Source: Amycolatopsis oliviviridis (lineage in GTDB: Bacteria > Actinomycetota > Actinomycetes > Mycobacteriales > Pseudonocardiaceae). Taken from it: 64,000 nt of DNA. Below, in pieces: positions 37,901 through 43,500 of this stretch; position 1 is the stretch's first letter, and every line of letters begins with the position of its first letter. The notes under the pieces were generated by a model. The model worked only from the letters and a program-made list of their open reading frames with translations. It did not search any database and was not told the origin of the DNA. The translations under genes were made by a program, and so were the position numbers. The stretch lies in the NCBI RefSeq assembly GCF_014654365.1, contig NZ_BNAY01000018.1, forward strand, positions 21,842-85,841, read 5' to 3'.

Positions 37901-39905
37901 CCGGGCGAATGTCTGGATGGCGTTGCCCGCTGCTCTTCCCTACGACCTGGGGGATCGGTTCACGGTGACGGGGGACACGGCAGCGGATGCCTTCTTCGCC
38001 GCCTCCGCGTACCAGCGCGTCCACCCTGACCGGAACCGTCCTTTCCGGCTGCTTTCCTGCAACGTCGCACACAACAAGAAGCTGATCGAAGCCGTCAAGG
38101 CGCGCTGGGGCAATGGGGCGATCATCGCTCCTACCAGTGTGGTGTACCTCGGCGGCAAGATCGCGGGTGCCGCACTGGACGCCCGCAGCCATCTGGTCCG
38201 GGCGGACGGGACGCGGCCACCGAAGCTCGCCTTGGCGGACTTGGCGGTCGAGCACATCCCGCAGAGAAAGATCACGCGTGACGCGGGAAATGTCCTGCCG
38301 AAGAACGTGCAGGCGGCTGTCCGCACCGCCGTGCGCGCCTCAGTCTGGCGGGTGATCAGTGGCGCGGAACCCGTGCGGATCCGGATCACCGTCGGCGGAA
38401 AGCACGAGGGCGACGGAATGTCTTGGGGGAAGGAACTCGCGGCAGGGATCCAAAAGCTCGCGCGAAGCGAGGCGTCACAGCTGTCGAAGCACTACAGCTT
38501 GCCGGCAGAGGGTGCGCGTCGCATGCCGATCGACGTCGTTTACGCGCTGAAGGATGAGCATCCGGCCGTCGCTCACGTGAAGTTCGACCTGGCCGAGGGA
38601 GATTTCGGCCAGAAAAGCTTGGCCACTCGTGATCTTGACCAGATCACCCGCGTCTTCGCCGCCTTGGTGCCGAACAGCGAGGGAATCGCGCAAGGGGGTC
38701 CGGTCCAGCCCAAGGCCGGCGCTCTCGAAGGGCCAGGGCAGCCGTTCGCGGCGAGTTCGTCGTCAGGGCCGTCGGTTCCGGTGTCGCAGGCTGGCCACCT
38801 GACGCCGACGCCGGAGTCGGAATCCGCTCCTGGCTGGCTGCTGGATGGAAATGTTCCTTACGGGGCTCTATCCGGCTGGCGTCCGCCCGCATCCGGTGAA
38901 GCACGCGCGGCGACCTGGTACGAAGCTGTCCGGGAACGTGAGTTCAGAACCGTCGATCAGTTGAGCCGGAGCGCTCTTCTGCTGCCGGAACTGGGGCTGG
39001 AAGTGAAAGACACCTTCAGCGTGGAGGTGGATTGGGTACGTGCCTGGGTCGAGTCCATGGATTCGGTCAGGGGACCGGACGGCTTCAGGTACAAGGACGA
39101 AGCGCTGGCTGAGCTCACCGGCGTCGGCCTTACCAAGTGGGAGGTCGCGCAAGCACGCGGGAACGCCCGGGTGAACCTCAAGGATCGGCTCGATGAGGAC
39201 GGTAACCTGACCTACAACGGGAAAGCGTCCTTGTACCTGATGGTCGACGGGTTCGTCGACGCGGCGGTCCAGGCGAGCCCGGACGCCTTGCCGCGGGTCC
39301 GTGGAGCGGTCTTCGCCGCGGGCCAGGCGTTGGAAGGTGCCGCGAAGGTGGAAGCTCTCGTCAAGGAGAGGGCCCGCCTGCGGCTGGCGCAGCACCCCGA
39401 AGAGGTGGTGACGATCACGCTGGAGCAGGTGCTGGCGCGGGTGGAGGTCGAGGTGATCACGCGGCCGGAGGGGCATGAGGAGAGCGGTCTCGCCCGGTTC
39501 CGGGTGGACGGGCAGCGTGAACTCTCCGGGCTCTACGGTCCGGAGGCCTATTCGAAGCCCGACAATCCTCTGCCACGGCGTGAGGACCTGCTCGCGACCG
39601 CGCGCCAGGAAATCGCTCAGTGGGATCCCTCCGCCCCGGAAGTCGTCGAGTTGTTCACCCAGGCGGAGCAGATCATGAAGCGGTATCACCAGCCTCCGCT
39701 GGAGTTCGACGGCCCGGAGAAACCGCGGATCCACCAGGCGCACGAGGAACGCTATTCGGCAGCGAGAGATCTGATCGCCTTCCAGTTGGCACAGACGAAC
39801 CAGAGCTTCGAGGCGAACCTCTACAGCGCCGATTCCGTCGCCAGGCTGCTGATCGGGGAGGTCGGCTGGCCGCGACCGAGCACGTTCGTGGGGGGTACGG
39901 TCTAG
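19917..39905 (+). CDS. Giant modular WXG100-like-domain protein (about 6662 aa), metallopeptidase and His-Cys modules
   Basis: One uninterrupted frame. GTG 19917 follows GGGGAGGTGAGAGA, matching the start of the second giant gene. Residues 1-360 are the WXG100-like region (LPAELQTFFLVTLGMPWPEG) with a long hydrophobic helix near 105-141, found on predicted type VII-exported polymorphic proteins. A Thr/Ala/Pro linker spans about 518-795. A metallopeptidase-like site, HEIIH at 989-993 followed by GIMG, comes next. About 1130-3090 is a beta-rich, partly repetitive region I cannot name. Then come modules A1 (3217-3360), B1, B2, an unassigned segment, B3, A2, B4, A3, C (5419-6257) and B5 (6318-6658). 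Module A has HH and Cys (for example His3253-His3254, Cys3301). Module C has His5993 and Cys6048. It resembles proteins annotated as lonely Cys domain giants (from memory). No C-terminal toxin is recognisable. Confidence 0.88.
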   Translation: MSGGSVKLPAELQTFFLVTLGMPWPEGDDAALSELARAWREFEAAAEEYREAVRAGGVGVPAALVGETGEFFTSYLGGDVVSGVEALGESASGLAGMAKTAAADVVKAKVMMIAMAAMALATIIHLLATLIGAAFVGLAQLTARQALMAIWRGLVAKMHALVTMKLNQELGIRLVKAIGAGVVAATPHTVKFALAGAGIMGGLDLSIQTGQIAAGKRDELDGKSLLGSFGGGALGGAFAGIFHAGAVWARSAAAGWGDNEAARLLAERMKAEGVTLETLKEAGERLAVAPRAIPGSVEALGHLSYGIGQVGVVFITAPVINLATGSPHASPWLGMLGALSGFGGGRGGGGAGGRLDALLVDLGHLPKAVEFTIPAADVKTDIKTDVKTGSEAKVPVADIKTDFTADVKAGGKADGGVTTGERLFLEPPPSYADTIAADAAQRLVASTTPGQAIGTLFTPAVHENPAGAVVSAADTSSTVHIGQKDEPAGVTSPAFAAEGTTAHFLTTAAQPQPGAVNGGHATPTTATAGPATAASTTTTATAGATTTTSSTNTATTATTSTATNGPSTATPAAQTTSGAEAGRAAPERNPGAVSETAAARDTDVATSAQVPEAKAVDTASTGPQRVESAPATTTTEPAPAPEAPAVSEPAPIAAESPQNRPQPAVTRPAAAETTTSDRATLPEKSAPERTTGDLPARPGKTELTEPKVETAGAQSGRSGAATPARVEGKPVTEAAAHTAQSSDTSSRPAPARLEPDRKIAEPIARAAEVRTSVTADAPGRPATGVGRDENRGQTRDEADSDEALLIPVAYVDETPHTAVHGEEPPARMGRAEWAEWEKLRGTLTATPYKAERFEPYAKGESDDGKLGGRITQIRFTVRRGQVANGTWIREIAVPLALVSDDVDQKTRETLIESLQKELATLEAATDPHLLRLGNGDRAHLRLEAVAADGFAEGWDRYSGESLPVTVKNGEGETNQVQWFLGSGTGAMLHEIIHAAGGKDGYRDATAGARREQVRGIMGPSPETERFIARETMAVLDGLSLAAGDHGGGLRNPDPARAGSTSVVSSEPYNSMHRPAEAPKPKKDPDPPPPLSTHRRGSSGSRPRSQGSDSGTRGLWRRSNPSLGTLPLSPSMPTLIESDAEARAGYARLVRPSLVAVPDFEPIRAAVLAKVPKYEEWVRENLSDAKLADFGATLDGLKQDISPRLNVTVEVHAIDTARNPIDRTTESVTSSEHLAKTIQAADQIERTPVNPTSFSAPAGPVTVSGGIRGIGSASQSGVVAKRTSSSAFDVTEQRQGTRSRHDVTYRVKVFEKAHSRGTRERDPGDEVVLDLELDWPKNAPVEPLTPADPAGGRPSGQRAIDFAEVHKRIKHVELKGTKKVFDAIVEQLDLKERRDGEVVALKTWLDNLGGDHGKELVTGGLAKRTFEFRHRERLEILVRRHKPEAGSRPHSSHAGGSQSSIGHRRSSSALDTDERSGTREWGGSLGSGFGESLSDLVGAKVSVNASYARSASDSERHATSLEHESIEQLHGAFEKHDEDFPFAVTIMPESGDRPVSRGSGSSAGRRPSTRDGRVYELVVPGSVHVYLAEAGQMDSESSMAFGSGSDGQASSKAGMTVKEVPDRAASHWKIAESDRKTIAGIVAAVLRGEEEITDHQSQAVQDDLAALLGEPGRVRELVAGTRMPLPGERSLFIDAQVARGRGHYVKQATWKELASKVAVGETSQVGSSRLREGMLSIEVEADAGPVTILGSVSASREHERAWNVGQSIRKEQGWPGGADAVHLFNYPMTLNFRVGTDWANIDKELEFEDPEAGVPIPGLQARLQVAAPARRGVRVGVGIEHLDETTWGDQAGLNTSALRPGGRPVRSELDSLQALLDFPATIIEGFSGLLPEPDRTRDRVAGAVKHLAAGEKPTPLGIHHEGESARDASQQKIETWAGHAARQARLPLTAKSDVLPLDSFNEGGFFATGSRDLHGTAELKTDLLEPQILRRDDAHVFADTTRTTTELSPEERRKLGAGASAKATVPTGGLATVGAEAKAGLARERSDDGSETVVDETHRETTERGYLVAWDHRHRLALSVLEGRTGMLGGRHTGEAKSRSLEKYVPMAELRWVPASALAEIGELPPAELKKLHPDDQKALSAGTQARSSSGNGPEDILGDLDPADSSVVPRLIANLTTELRAWEAKITEPKVQREFRELHDEMLGSLGTHLALGGFGDTVRAMLRGGAVRFGRRFLDSGKLEQVLVLKARLPHGQENPAGFDYRVESSSTTTTRHRDGVAWEKSYGVTAEGTPKLPIPEFTGSSKLGLDQAIAPHAGVQGARTTFRGPEWAAATTVKFAWNGKATQRTHDLEVWVEVHPWARSGVYARHVPGIRHQHVREIEKLSPSTLDAVVRSTLPAFLTDSGSPSPTMTGSLREHWADDGRGASWPDDAALWGFPVEAPKLYAEIHKTVESMNAERTFAVLVATQAPLLGRRLPSLLSEDGYLVDVGSRTTIDSVRIKLDLGDRYLVREIEGASLTVGRDAATKATVERSHEGTVSGGLLGGPVSGLVGELGKERQFGAPAEEVPIELGGTPEGRGDGVFWVSAVPDFTMIFKQANGKEGKPLRIGPDGRIDLLVDRAGLAALGLEPPAGTRGGLAPGIPSIAIRVPTAISRTSTFASDRTIKAASARNPAGEARSDATSVHRAVSREKDLKILRKEFAALGGTTDRPAVRVEVDERFQRLETALDNVPAPIARQVLDMVRGAMFTTGNIPVREVDIDGVTHRQTIRPVFPETFGRLLDTLAHQLEQENNPFREGGLFAGLGPQKDEALLTRLAHLATVNLPRVGRDYLLQHPAFHTLLSNPDAVKEALYAAGELEPDRRAPAGAAVNSALRARVPLLTGLIVLGVAGVTRFLNDGDRYAGLEVQPAREEQLVKAARAIRETLRKALDTTADLADRERQDPKAWHGLSEQWANAMQQFAVVAGVGLETHAARADAYARYVAEGVLPASDVPSRPGELTSRVPLASWLSDGVELAAFWERLAAGAGHVLAGAELAVFVQARRSADGQVFAVTDPEGRPVELNPAAFRDWAEEKGLAAPLSLFPAARTHGPLLTVPFSGGLWAGARDSRPVPGTARPGMFELVLAKDGERPQPHQLAAALRGSAWNHADEIMLSGRDRADLELLGSALSRDLGATVRHEFERGKAPLLVTSDGHLTVGGLGAQAAPVRRPADEITALPLPLNLGVAFVDPAFTRNLTGVFENHPDDRIPVAVHHRDGRFFLPDARKREIPHDPFKFAEALASQPLSLVTWVQFSKISLFACDLTNESLSKLKAALVKLPVLAHLDVEAIKLNTRIHITPDSDVLFGDQRALPDGTLSLTPPGAIVPVLADPASADPGLSVARFGEDGVPPAEFLTWRPGDSGSTLLGHARQLAVSDLNSRLAARLGSGESPEVRDRMGEPMPESWVRAWLEGTGSPHHPLGSFHEADTFARESGHVVNAWEVAQAWGRARVSQETRLDEHHAIPAEDRVRIEYMVDGFVDAAVQAPTASLPRVRSAVFVAPGSLAGTDGLGAVVESRIRLRLSSYPPGVVTVTADQLLAQVSVSALTRPEGDPQIGVVQVHVEGQRALSGLYGPEAYSLPGDRPSRHWKELDQARADLARLADGAPVLARAGEIMNRLHQPPRVFVEREPSRVHQAHRERHRAATDLVAWELLWNGEQAAIERARGLVTAVGWPRRGGVVGGAPRADQPAPSTEAGSSRAAASTTPEEPPPPADVIAWQPPFPDTPGPRTLDAYVAENHTIAGQRNFDGFIGSNALAMMPLELWEMVREHLRNDGTPASWARAWAENMSPRQPLQARFGGTYGVAAASGGLLNPSEVQQAWNRARTTFETRLSASGELDGIDRHFSIGLMIDGFVDAALQPPPRILPEIQVAVFVAPGSSTGVSHLRTVAGHKIDSRLQQYPAHVRSLSVEQLLARVSITAVTRPDGDPRIGVVQVRVEGQRRLSGLYGPEMYTDPANPLPSHQTHLEEARKVLVRMAEDHPAFAQAREIMNMYHQPPRVFADQEPPRLHQAHRERHRAANDLVAWDLVRVVPIIPGEEVWAAETRARALVATVGWPRESRLLGGAPRDDRAGQASEAGSSRSTGSERMVDVASRLPDGDALAGLWERLAGTEGRMFDSAGGPVRVWAVLSDDGPLFEVGSDASRSELTPQEFVSWVAEHEVSAPESLFAQRDTVSGKGKARQESGPERVPAVVRQATGPAASSDLVTVHDGRGTPYANARNSQALLASMLPGKTTLASVADLPGTLFSWAVGTHLSIASWRDGRIHLHSDGRVGTSETSGGGPAASADLVNWTPSPAGKTLADEVRDISLVNDKNLKLLMGKNNPTPMPVELWKLVQDQLELDAVPPELARNWAGSPSVHRLGDERAAEASGNVLSPWEIGAAKGRARAYLETRTTDFGTLHEPASRKIKLMVEGFVDAAVQARPESLPSIRGEVFVGPRSLGAVTVTSLLARIDSTINARLAEYPKNTVTTSAKQLSERVSVHALTLADADPRIGVVEVRVDGQRELNGLYGPSAYSDPKNPLPRLKTFVAVTRKQLAGVDRNSPEFSRAREIMDRFHQPPQEFAGLPPRMHQAHRERHLAATELIAWMLYSSDPRSAVLAVRVAENLVPDVGWPRPSRIDGVPTLSRVITGHPSADREVAALALPRNTGVAFVDPRFFGNVVKAFAERTDDSVPVVVHHRDGRFSLPDSAGQRGSAGYRVLAESLASMPARLIEWQKFSRVVLYACDLPKEAPGRLQAGLAEIPALSHLKVEAYFLGERVHFLPEGTVVTGDMTGLPDGTLTLAPSARESVRDFFAGFRTALTTAVYLSRWSGRVEVDSQGTVTGTRPTPLSGLVGREPTAFGRTLTPPDVLAWRPFLDGAEPSTLNEYVRNRSIVNQARFDDFLSTGTKILGLPKEIWNLVRMQLILDPDSTPLNWAGDWAQEMAHAERPRLARADDLTPTGPYGRDEIRQLSGFALNSAGAQLAWHRARIAYETRLDFGRGELPEEARSHIHMMVEGFVDAAARAHPGELPRVRGEVVVPKGQSGWANLVRSQVKKTVEQRLEEYPAGAVPLTAKQLSGQISISVITRPRRDVEIGKVRLRVDGQRALSGLYGPEAFTDPNDPWPGRARLLSQARERLALTKPDEPVFAKAREIMNRYNQPPRVFAGQEPPLHRAHRLRYEGAVELIASGLMARVELKELEETARLLGDVVGMPRLGGAPVPSKGLFALHSPAGGRVAALALEHNTGVAFVGPAYFTHVSRAFAPTRTDALPLVVHHRAGRWDLPRADGSLVPHSSRELAEVLARVPAELVSWGAIEQIELFACDVTQAEVFSLRAALRDIPSLAEISVTTRLPNRSVRILPNGRISGDHRGADVAPGALVLGTNAATHAGDSVVAARNLYGEENLISLLPDDVDAAVVSGSWANATPHSLRMIRREINQYGETQVEFAPWAPLVTDHRPSPLVLRLWPRGSGFGVGPEILTPAETMRRLHDSEAFQRYLREPVRRPIIVLSSENQTVSDQRVGEFLNALIGMVRPVQLVSYQGRYVMAEGGLRFPQSPRVGYSLVAPLPDLELSAGPDVFTLSGTAGAPATATARKIAAAVTAKWGTARSEPAPLVMVVPGDDTVAHVAVRSRDVRLPLGGREIAELFLSVPGARQVLASDARKPVVLVGDFDAREARPGGIRFDVSATLAAHGLFNSVYATNSDASSGFQLVSGLFADRVRTELVFGPDRLPAALFVRHEGDEIALRQVQAWAGGAASTMGQVVLGPDGQKVETPWHNALPIFVKPAGAGRIHLKRSDGEPAVGEPGLALRDSMELRMALGREADGQSWPQDERTPFLIPVEGRLSELEKFTTDLAGGGYSRATVAARGPVELRSLRQIRLTEQGFDRVPAVLPTPAQFVSHPLKTPDSAVHGVFFPRDHVDLVRFATVDARTGPLLSGGYFHFPTKPGNPHLTPGGAPSWRTIVHGSRANVWMALPAALPYDLGDRFTVTGDTAADAFFAASAYQRVHPDRNRPFRLLSCNVAHNKKLIEAVKARWGNGAIIAPTSVVYLGGKIAGAALDARSHLVRADGTRPPKLALADLAVEHIPQRKITRDAGNVLPKNVQAAVRTAVRASVWRVISGAEPVRIRITVGGKHEGDGMSWGKELAAGIQKLARSEASQLSKHYSLPAEGARRMPIDVVYALKDEHPAVAHVKFDLAEGDFGQKSLATRDLDQITRVFAALVPNSEGIAQGGPVQPKAGALEGPGQPFAASSSSGPSVPVSQAGHLTPTPESESAPGWLLDGNVPYGALSGWRPPASGEARAATWYEAVREREFRTVDQLSRSALLLPELGLEVKDTFSVEVDWVRAWVESMDSVRGPDGFRYKDEALAELTGVGLTKWEVAQARGNARVNLKDRLDEDGNLTYNGKASLYLMVDGFVDAAVQASPDALPRVRGAVFAAGQALEGAAKVEALVKERARLRLAQHPEEVVTITLEQVLARVEVEVITRPEGHEESGLARFRVDGQRELSGLYGPEAYSKPDNPLPRREDLLATARQEIAQWDPSAPEVVELFTQAEQIMKRYHQPPLEFDGPEKPRIHQAHEERYSAARDLIAFQLAQTNQSFEANLYSADSVARLLIGEVGWPRPSTFVGGTV
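29565..39890 (+). repeat. A/B/C module array in giant protein 1
   Basis: Coding repeats. Module A, about 145 residues, occurs at 29565-29995, 33946-34405 and 35708-36145; it starts NxGVAFVxP, has VHHRxGxxxLP and then L(F/Y)ACD. Module B, about 330 residues, occurs at 30094-31080, 31180-32230, 32905-33895, 34597-35645 and 38870-39890; its marks are GFVDAA, V(D/E)GQRxLxGLYGP, PPRVF, HQAHRERH and a closing GWPR-like end. Module C, about 840 residues, is at 36175-38690. Limits are approximate and read from protein motifs. Confidence 0.8.
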
Positions 39906-39910
39906 CCGGT

Positions 39911-39956
39911 GTCGTGAGTGGCAAGTGTCGTTCTAACGACACTTGCCACTCACGAC
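39911..39956. repeat. Perfect 22-bp-arm palindrome after giant gene 1
   Basis: Arms at 39911-39932 (beginning GTCGTGAGTGGCAAG) and 39935-39956 are fully complementary with only CT between them. It lies 6 bp after the stop codon and may terminate the 20-kb transcript. It belongs to the TCGTGAGTG palindrome family in this window. Confidence 0.85.
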
Positions 39957-40101
39957 CCACTTGGGTGCTCCTCCTTCGTGAGTGAAAGCCCTCCAAGAAG
40001 CGTGCGGCGCATAAGTTCTTCTATGGTGTGACCGGTGCTTTTGGCATGATTCCGCCGAAATATCCTGGTCGAGTGTGCTCATTGACGGTATCGGAGTGGT
40101 G

Positions 40102-40326
40102 ATGGTCAAGAAATCTCTTGGTGTTCTCCTGGTCGCCTTCTCGGCGTTGGTCGTGACGGCTCCCGTTAGTTCTGCCGAGGATCTGGTCCACCGCGGTAAG
40201 TTCGCCAATTACGCCGCGGCTGAGGGATTCTGCGTGATGGGGAAGTGGGCGGGCGCGTTCGAGAGCTGCACCTATGTGAAATATCGGCCGTCCAGCGAGG
40301 TCATTGATCTTTTCACCAATCGCTGA
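40102..40326 (+). CDS. Small secreted protein of unknown function
   Basis: 74 residues. A basic start and hydrophobic core (VKKSLGVLLVAFSALVVTAP) with a cleavage site near VSSAED form a signal peptide, leaving a mature peptide of about 48 residues with two Cys that could form a disulfide (GFCVMGKWAG and FESCTYV). ATG 40102 is selected because GGAG lies 5 bases upstream; GTG 40075 is an alternative. It sits alone between the two giant genes with palindromes on both sides. It could be an accessory or protective partner of the giant proteins, but nothing in the sequence proves that. I do not recognise the family. Confidence 0.65.
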   Translation: MVKKSLGVLLVAFSALVVTAPVSSAEDLVHRGKFANYAAAEGFCVMGKWAGAFESCTYVKYRPSSEVIDLFTNR

Positions 40327-40414
40327 CCGGTTTTGCCGGACAGCGGCGATCAGGCGTGAGTAGAACATCTCCGGGCGAGATGCGCGCGTGTTCGCTCCAG
40401 GTGGCGTGGTCGGT

Positions 40415-40470
40415 GCGGGGTCGTGAGTGGCAAAGAGGGTTAGAACCCGAATCGCCACTCACGACCCCGC
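40415..40470. repeat. Long palindrome (TCGTGAGTG family)
   Basis: Arms GCGGGGTCGTGAGTGGC (40415-40431) and GCCACTCACGACCCCGC (40454-40470), with an inner GGGTT/AACCC stem around AG. It lies 90 bp after the small secreted gene. Confidence 0.8.
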
Positions 40471-40513
40471 GCCCGCCACGCCACTTTCGGCTGAGGTCTC
40501 GATGGTGACTCAA

Positions 40514-40540
40514 AGGTTGCGAAAGTGGCTTTCGCAACCT
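40514..40540. repeat. Hairpin just upstream of giant gene 2
   Basis: Perfect 12-bp stem AGGTTGCGAAAG (40514-40525) with CTTTCGCAACCT (40529-40540), loop TGG. It ends about 14 bases before the ribosome-binding site of giant gene 2, so if transcribed it could influence initiation; it may equally be another dispersed palindrome or a terminator. Confidence 0.6.
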
Positions 40541-40568
40541 CTGTTTCAGGGAAGGGAGGTGAGAGTAA

Positions 40569-43500
40569 ATGGCCGGTGGTTCGGTGAAGCTGCCCCCGGA
40601 GTTGCAGAAGTTCTTTCTGGTGACGTTGGGGATGTCGTGGCCTGAGGGCAATGATGTGGCGTTGTCGGTGTTGGAGCGGGCGTGGCGTGAGTTCGAGGTG
40701 GCGGCGGGGGAGTATCAGGACGCGTTGCGGGCGAGTGGTGCCGGGGTGGATGCGGCGCTGGTGGGGCAGACTGGGGAGTTTTTCGCTTCGTATCTGGGGC
40801 GGGATGTGGTTTCAGGTGTGGAGGCGTTGGGGGAGGCGTCGGGCAGTCTGGCGGGGATGGCGAAGACGGCCGCGGCGGATGTGGTGAAGGCCAAGGTGAT
40901 GATGGTCGCGATGGCGGCGATGGCGTTGGCGACGATTGTGCATTTGCTGGCGACGCTGATTTTCGCGTTCATGGCTGGTGCGGCGATTTTGACGGCGCGG
41001 GCGGCGTTGATGGCGGTGTGGCGTGCGTTGGTGGCGAAGATGCGGGCGCTGGCCGGATTGAGCCTGACGAAGGAACTGGGGGTTCAGGTCGCGAAGGGGG
41101 TCGGCAGGGCTTTGGTCCCGGTGGCGGGGTTCGCGGCGGCGGGTGCGGGGATCATGGGGGGTTTGGATCTGTCGATCCAGCTTGGCCAGATCGCGGCGGG
41201 CAAACGGGCGGAGCTGGACGGGAAGTCGTTACTGGGCACCTTCGTCGGCGGGGCGCTGGGGGGTGCGTTCGCCGGGATCTTCCACGCGGGTGCGGTGTGG
41301 TTGCGGGGTGTGGCGTTGGAGGGGGCGGGCCAGGCGGCGGGGAGGGTCGCGGCGGAAGCGGCGGAGGACGTGGTGGCGAAGGTGGCGGCGAAGGAGGCCG
41401 CAGACGCCGTGGATGATGCGGTTCCGGGTGGGGTGACGGGTAAGACGGGTGGCGAGAAAGCACCGGAGGCCACAGCTGGCGGGGAAAAGGCGGTCGAGTC
41501 GCCGAAGCGGGTGATCCCGGGGTCCGTCGAGGCGTTGGGGCACTTGTCGTATGGGGCGGGTCAGGTCGGGGTGGTGTTCATCACCGCTCCGGTGATCAAC
41601 GCCGCGACGGGGTCTCCGCACGCGAGTCCGTGGCTGGGGATGCTGGGGGCGTTGTCGGGTTTCGGTGGTGGCCGTAATGGCTCCTCGGGCAGTGGTGCGG
41701 GGTCGTTGGACGCGGTGATGACGGCGTTGGATCATTTGCCGAGCGCGCCGCGGCTGAAGATCCCGGCAGCCGACATCAAGACCGACGGGCTCACCACCGG
41801 GGAACGACTCTTCCTCGAACCACCACCGTCCTATGCGGACACGATCGACCGGCAGAGCGAGGCAAGCCCGATCACCACGGTGCTGGAGGAATCTCCCGCC
41901 ACCGCTGTCGCGCCGATCGCGGGCGAGCGAACGTCGATTTCCGCCCCCCTGCCGTTGGCGCCCGGAGTCGGTATCGCTTTCGTCGATCCGGCGTACCTCG
42001 GCAACGTGACCAAAGCTTTCGCCGGTCACGCGCCTGGTGTACTCCCCATCGCCGTACACCATCGGGATGGCTCGGTGATCCTCCCCGATTCCAGCGGGCG
42101 TCCGGTTCCGCGGGACTACGGCCGGTTCACCGGTGAACTCGCGGGTCTCGCTCCTTGGGGTGAGATCTCGAAGATCGAGCTGTACGCCTGCGACGTGACC
42201 CCGGAAAACGTCGCCGGGCTCAACACCGCTCTGCGGACCGTTCCCGCGCTCGCGCACATCACGCTGACGCCGCACCGGGTGAACGAGCGCGTCCACATCC
42301 TTCCCGACGGCAGCGATCGTTCCGGTGACGTGCCCGATCTTCCGCCGGGGACGCTCACGCTCGCTCCCGGTACGCCTCCGCCGCTGGACGGGCTCACCTG
42401 GCGGCCGCCCTTGTCCGCCGCGGCGGGACCCCAAGATCTGAACGGGTACATCCGGCAGCGCGGTATCGTCAGTCCCCGGAATTTCGACGCGGTACTCAGC
42501 AACGGCGGGCTTCCTCCTGAGCTCTGGACGGCCGTGCGGGACGAGGTCGTCGCCGACACCGGACCGCCACCGGTGAGCTGGGTGCGCTCCTGGGCCGAGG
42601 GGATGGAATCCGCTTCGGGGGCACTGGGACTTCACTATCGTCCCTCGGATGTCGCGAGAGCCTCGGGCGCCTTGCTCAACGAGCACGAGATCGCGCAGAC
42701 CTGGGGACGCGCGCGGGTGACCTTCGAGTCCGCTCTCGACGTCCGTGGCGGACTCGACCAGGCGGATTCCCTGGCTGTCCGTTCGATGATCGAGGGGTTC
42801 GTCGACGCCGCGGTGCAGGCACGCCCGAACGCGCTGCCTCAGGTCCAGGCCGGGGTCTTCGTCGGGCCGGATTCCACGACGGGCCTGACGGAACTAGGGC
42901 GGCTCATCGAGTGGAGCGTCAGGTCCAGGCTGGGGGAGTATCCGGCGGACGTGGTGACGCCGTCCGCCGACGTGCTGCTGACGCGGGTAGCGGTCTCCGC
43001 CCTCACCCGGCCGGTGGCCGACGGGCGGATCGGCGTGGTGCAGATCCGGGTCGACGGTCAACGTGGCCTCTCCGGGCTGTACGGGCCGAAAGCCTATGCG
43101 TCGCCCCAGAATTTGCTTCCGGCGGAACTGTCGGCCGAACTCGCCGGCGCGCGAGCGGCTCTCCCGACCGTCGGGGACGCTCCGGCGCTCGCCGAGGCGC
43201 GGGCGATCATGAACCGGTATCACCAGCCTCCCCGGGTCTTCGTCGAGCGGGAACCGTCGCGCCTGCACCAGGCCCACGGTGAGCGGCACGAGGCCGCCAC
43301 CCTTCTGGTCGCCTGGGAACTGTTCAACTACTTCGATCAGGTGGCGGCGGAAAGCCGGGCTCGGCAGCTGATCGACTTCGTCGGCTGGCCCCGGCAGAGC
43401 GGGATTCTGGGCGGTTCGGTGTCCATACCGGAACCGGCGACGGCAGAAGCAGGGCCGTCTTCGGCCGAGCCTGCCCTGGTCGCGGCCAACATGTACGGCG

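Noticed and set aside
39000..39905. C-terminal toxin domain in giant protein 1
   Set aside because: The last residues are a complete module B, as in giant 2, with no nuclease, deaminase or ART signature.
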